Shown in pieces: positions 61,707 to 64,000 of a DNA stretch of 64,000 bases. Numbering within the stretch: the first letter of the stretch is position 1; each line of letters opens with the position of its first letter. Source of the DNA: Euwallacea fornicatus. Its lineage: Eukaryota > Arthropoda > Insecta > Coleoptera > Curculionidae. The stretch lies in the NCBI RefSeq assembly GCF_040115645.1, contig NC_089553.1:1798001-1862000 (forward strand). Reading direction: 5' to 3'. The notes beneath the pieces are model-generated. The model was not told the DNA's origin and did no database searches. It was given only the letters and a program-made list of their open reading frames with translations. Made by a program: the position numbers and the translations under genes.

Positions 61707-64000
61707 CTAAGACATTCCCGAAGAAGGGTCGTCCTCATCTGTGCGCCTGCTACTACTGGAATTGTCCTTATTTTGCCCTCCCAATTCACCTTCAATAGTC
61801 AGATTTGGATACTCCTGGGTGCTGTCCAAGTTCTTGACGAACATGGGCTCGGTATTCACTACTCTACTGCTGTATCTTTGTTTTTCCGTGTCTTTACTCA
61901 CAACGGGCTGCGTTTTTTTCTCGTTTTCATCCACGCTTTTATTGGAAACAACTTTACTTTTTTCCTTTGGCTCTGCGATATCTTCATTCAAGTTCAATTT
62001 CGAGATGCGGTTTTGGACTATGGTCAAATGTTTGATGATATAGTCCTCTTCTGGTGCTAGATGATGCGCTTCTTCCAAGCAAGATTGGGCTTCCAGCAAT
62101 TTTCCTCGTTCAACATGGACCACACAAAGATTGTGCAGACCTTGGATGTTGTCAGGTTCTAGTTCCAAGATTCGTTTGTAGCACTATAAATGTTACGGTT
62201 ACTATGTGAGATTAAGCTTGTAAAAATAGTTACATTTTCAGCTGCATCCAAGTCTTTAATATTGTTGATATAAATATCTCCAAGCAAAATCAGGCCTTTA
62301 ACGTGATCAGGGTGATACTTGACCAGCTGATTCAAGAAAGGAGCTGCTTCTAAGGGGCGCATATCGTCCGCAAGAAGAAGGGCCAAGTTGAAAAGGGCAC
62401 TCCGGAAATCCGCCTTCAAATGCACGGCCCTTCGGAACCAATGCTCCGCTTCCTCTATGTCTTTGTCGTCCATGGCCAACATTCCCAGGTTAAAATGCAC
62501 TCTTTCGTTGCTCTTGTCTTTAACTAGGAGCTTGAGGAGTCGTTCTCTGGCGGTTTTTCTGAATTCTGGTCTTCCAAATTCTTGCAAGACTATTGCAGAA
62601 TTTAATAATGCTTGCTCGTGGTCTGGATCGATTTCCAAGGCTTTGTCTAGATATGCCAGAGCCTGGGAAGCTTTGCCTTGTTCCAGAAATACTACACCCA
62701 GCTAAAAACCATTTTTTTTTAAATATCAGAAAGTCTATTAAGTGCTTATAAAAGATTATGAATAGAGCTGTCGAATAAAGGTGAAAATCTAATCCCCTAC
62801 TTACATTATAATATATATCGGGATTGTTGCTGTCGTACAAAAGAGCCCTTTCATACACTTCCTGAGCCTCTTTGGTCCTATTCAATTTTATCAAAATATC
62901 CCCTCTGTTAATGTATGCTTGGGTGTAATCCGCTCTCATGCTTATGGCTTGTCTGTATAGCATATCCGCTTCTTCCAGTCTATAAAAGTGCGAGGCAAAT
63001 TAGCATTTTTAAGACCTTAAATAATAACAGCGACTTTCTGGTTATGTAAAGAGAAATGCAAAACGTTTGACATGAACCTTCTTATTCCGTGGAAAGAAAA
63101 AAAAAAACATATTAAGCGTTATATTGAATTACCGTGTGTGATTCTTTGATATCAAATTGGCCAAGTTCAAAAAGACATTTAAATGATTCGGTGCGATCCT
63201 CGCCTGATAGGATTCTCCAGGTTTAGCTTTCGGTAGCAGCGATTTTGCTTTAAGGTAAGCTTCTTCTGCTTCTTTGTACATTTTAAGGTGATTATAAGTT
63301 CGGCCCACGTTAATGTAAGCCCCAACGTCGTCTTCTTGCACGCTGACTGCAGTCTTAAAAAACTGGAGGGCTTCAAGGAATTTTCCTGAATTAAAAATTA
63401 GTTTATTATAGATATCCGACATTTTGTGGAATAGAATGGGAAAGATGCAGTTAAAATGACGTCACGGGGACACTAATACATGGTGGCTTTCCGTCAAAAA
63501 TTTGCAGTTTGCGATTTTCCAGTTTGTTACACCCAGTTTTCATGGACCATTGATTTAAAAAATAACTGCTAGTAGTTTGGCGAAGAAGCGGCCGGAGATC
63601 AATATTTATATAGACCTTCATATTTATTGTAAAGTGTAGAAATCAATGTCTAGAGCAATTCCGGCCATCGTATGTTATTATAGAAATGTTTTCCTGTCAT
63701 AAAGATGAAAATAAATGGCTCGTGCGTAAATAAGCGAATAATTTTGCTGCAATCTCGTCAATTTGGTGAATGAACATTATGTTTTCAATTTTAAAAATGA
63801 AATAATACATAATTAGAGGGTTTCGTGAGCTATATCTGGTAGACCATTACGTTAATCCCTGACTTACCTTGGCTCTCTAGGGCATGCCCGACATTATTAA
63901 ACAATTTAGCGTTTCTCTGATTGACCCGCAGACCGGACATGAAGATCGTATACTCGTTCTCCCAATCCCAGTTTCTCAGGTAGGTTTTGGCCCCATGAGA
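61707..64000 (-). CDS. Tmtc3: TMTC3, TPR-containing C-terminal part (5' end outside window)
   Basis: Exons on the minus strand: from beyond 64000 to 63868, then 63385-63133, 62979-62805, 62701-62234 and 62183-61707. They give 501 residues in an unbroken frame. The product is an array of tetratricopeptide repeats, for example GRTYNHLKMYKEAEEAYLKA, LEEADMLYRQAISMRADYTQ, NLGMLAMDDKDIEEAEHWF and DHVKGLILLGDIYINN, followed by an acidic, Ser/Lys-rich tail. The linker NLANLISKNHTRLEEAD and NIQGLHNLCVVHVE are distinctive of TMTC3. TMTC proteins are ER multi-pass membrane O-mannosyltransferases acting on cadherin-type domains; the membrane/catalytic half must lie right of the window, while this lumenal TPR half is seen here. 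The assignment to TMTC3 rather than TMTC1, 2 or 4 is from remembered similarity. Confidence 0.93.

Noticed and set aside
61704..62060. Plus-strand hydrophobic 118-codon frame
   Set aside because: Antisense of the final TMTC3 exon; apparent membrane segments arise from the complement of acidic and Lys codons.

Overview
This window is eukaryotic nuclear DNA from an insect, most likely a beetle. It is AT-rich, has many introns of about 48-57 nt with GT...AG ends, and carries a Rebers-Riddiford-type cuticle protein gene and an insect-type synaptotagmin 1. A beetle is inferred from general character (jockey-like retrotransposon with a TAA-repeat tail, abundant TA-flanked foldback DNA elements); no order-specific marker was tested.

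Eight protein-coding genes can be assembled exon by exon. Left to right: a two-exon cuticle protein (6035-6607, +); synaptotagmin 1 (13219-24787, +) with an 8.2 kb intron between the C2A and C2B exons; a LYR-motif protein of the ETFRF1/LYRM5 type (26809-27113, -); a TBP-related factor (30373-32417, +); an unnamed secreted Tyr-rich protein whose first coding exon holds only the ATG (41497-45748, -); a Ly6-like, probably GPI-anchored protein (52694-54767, -); the CCR4-NOT deadenylase Pop2/CNOT7 (56594-58502, +); and the TPR part of TMTC3 (61707 to the right edge, -, 5' end outside). These are unrelated housekeeping, neuronal and secreted-protein genes, not a functional cluster. Syt1 and ETFRF1 converge, and so do Pop2 and TMTC3.

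The rest is dominated by mobile-element debris: a decayed Tc1-like transposase (about 1050-2080), a 5'-truncated jockey-like LINE with an 11-bp target duplication (2687-3454), a dead mariner (51147-52110), a deletion derivative of another mariner-like element (46633-47228), a non-autonomous family present four times (1-350, 17672-18332, 39954-40815, 49625-50348), and seven foldback elements with inverted arms from roughly 100 to over 400 bp. One foldback fills nearly all of intron 1 of the Ly6 gene; three elements lie in the long Syt1 intron. No bacterial-type systems, CRISPR arrays, rRNA or convincing tRNA genes were seen. Exon structures were derived by hand from splice consensus, frame continuity and remembered family conservation; no alignment or transcript data were available.
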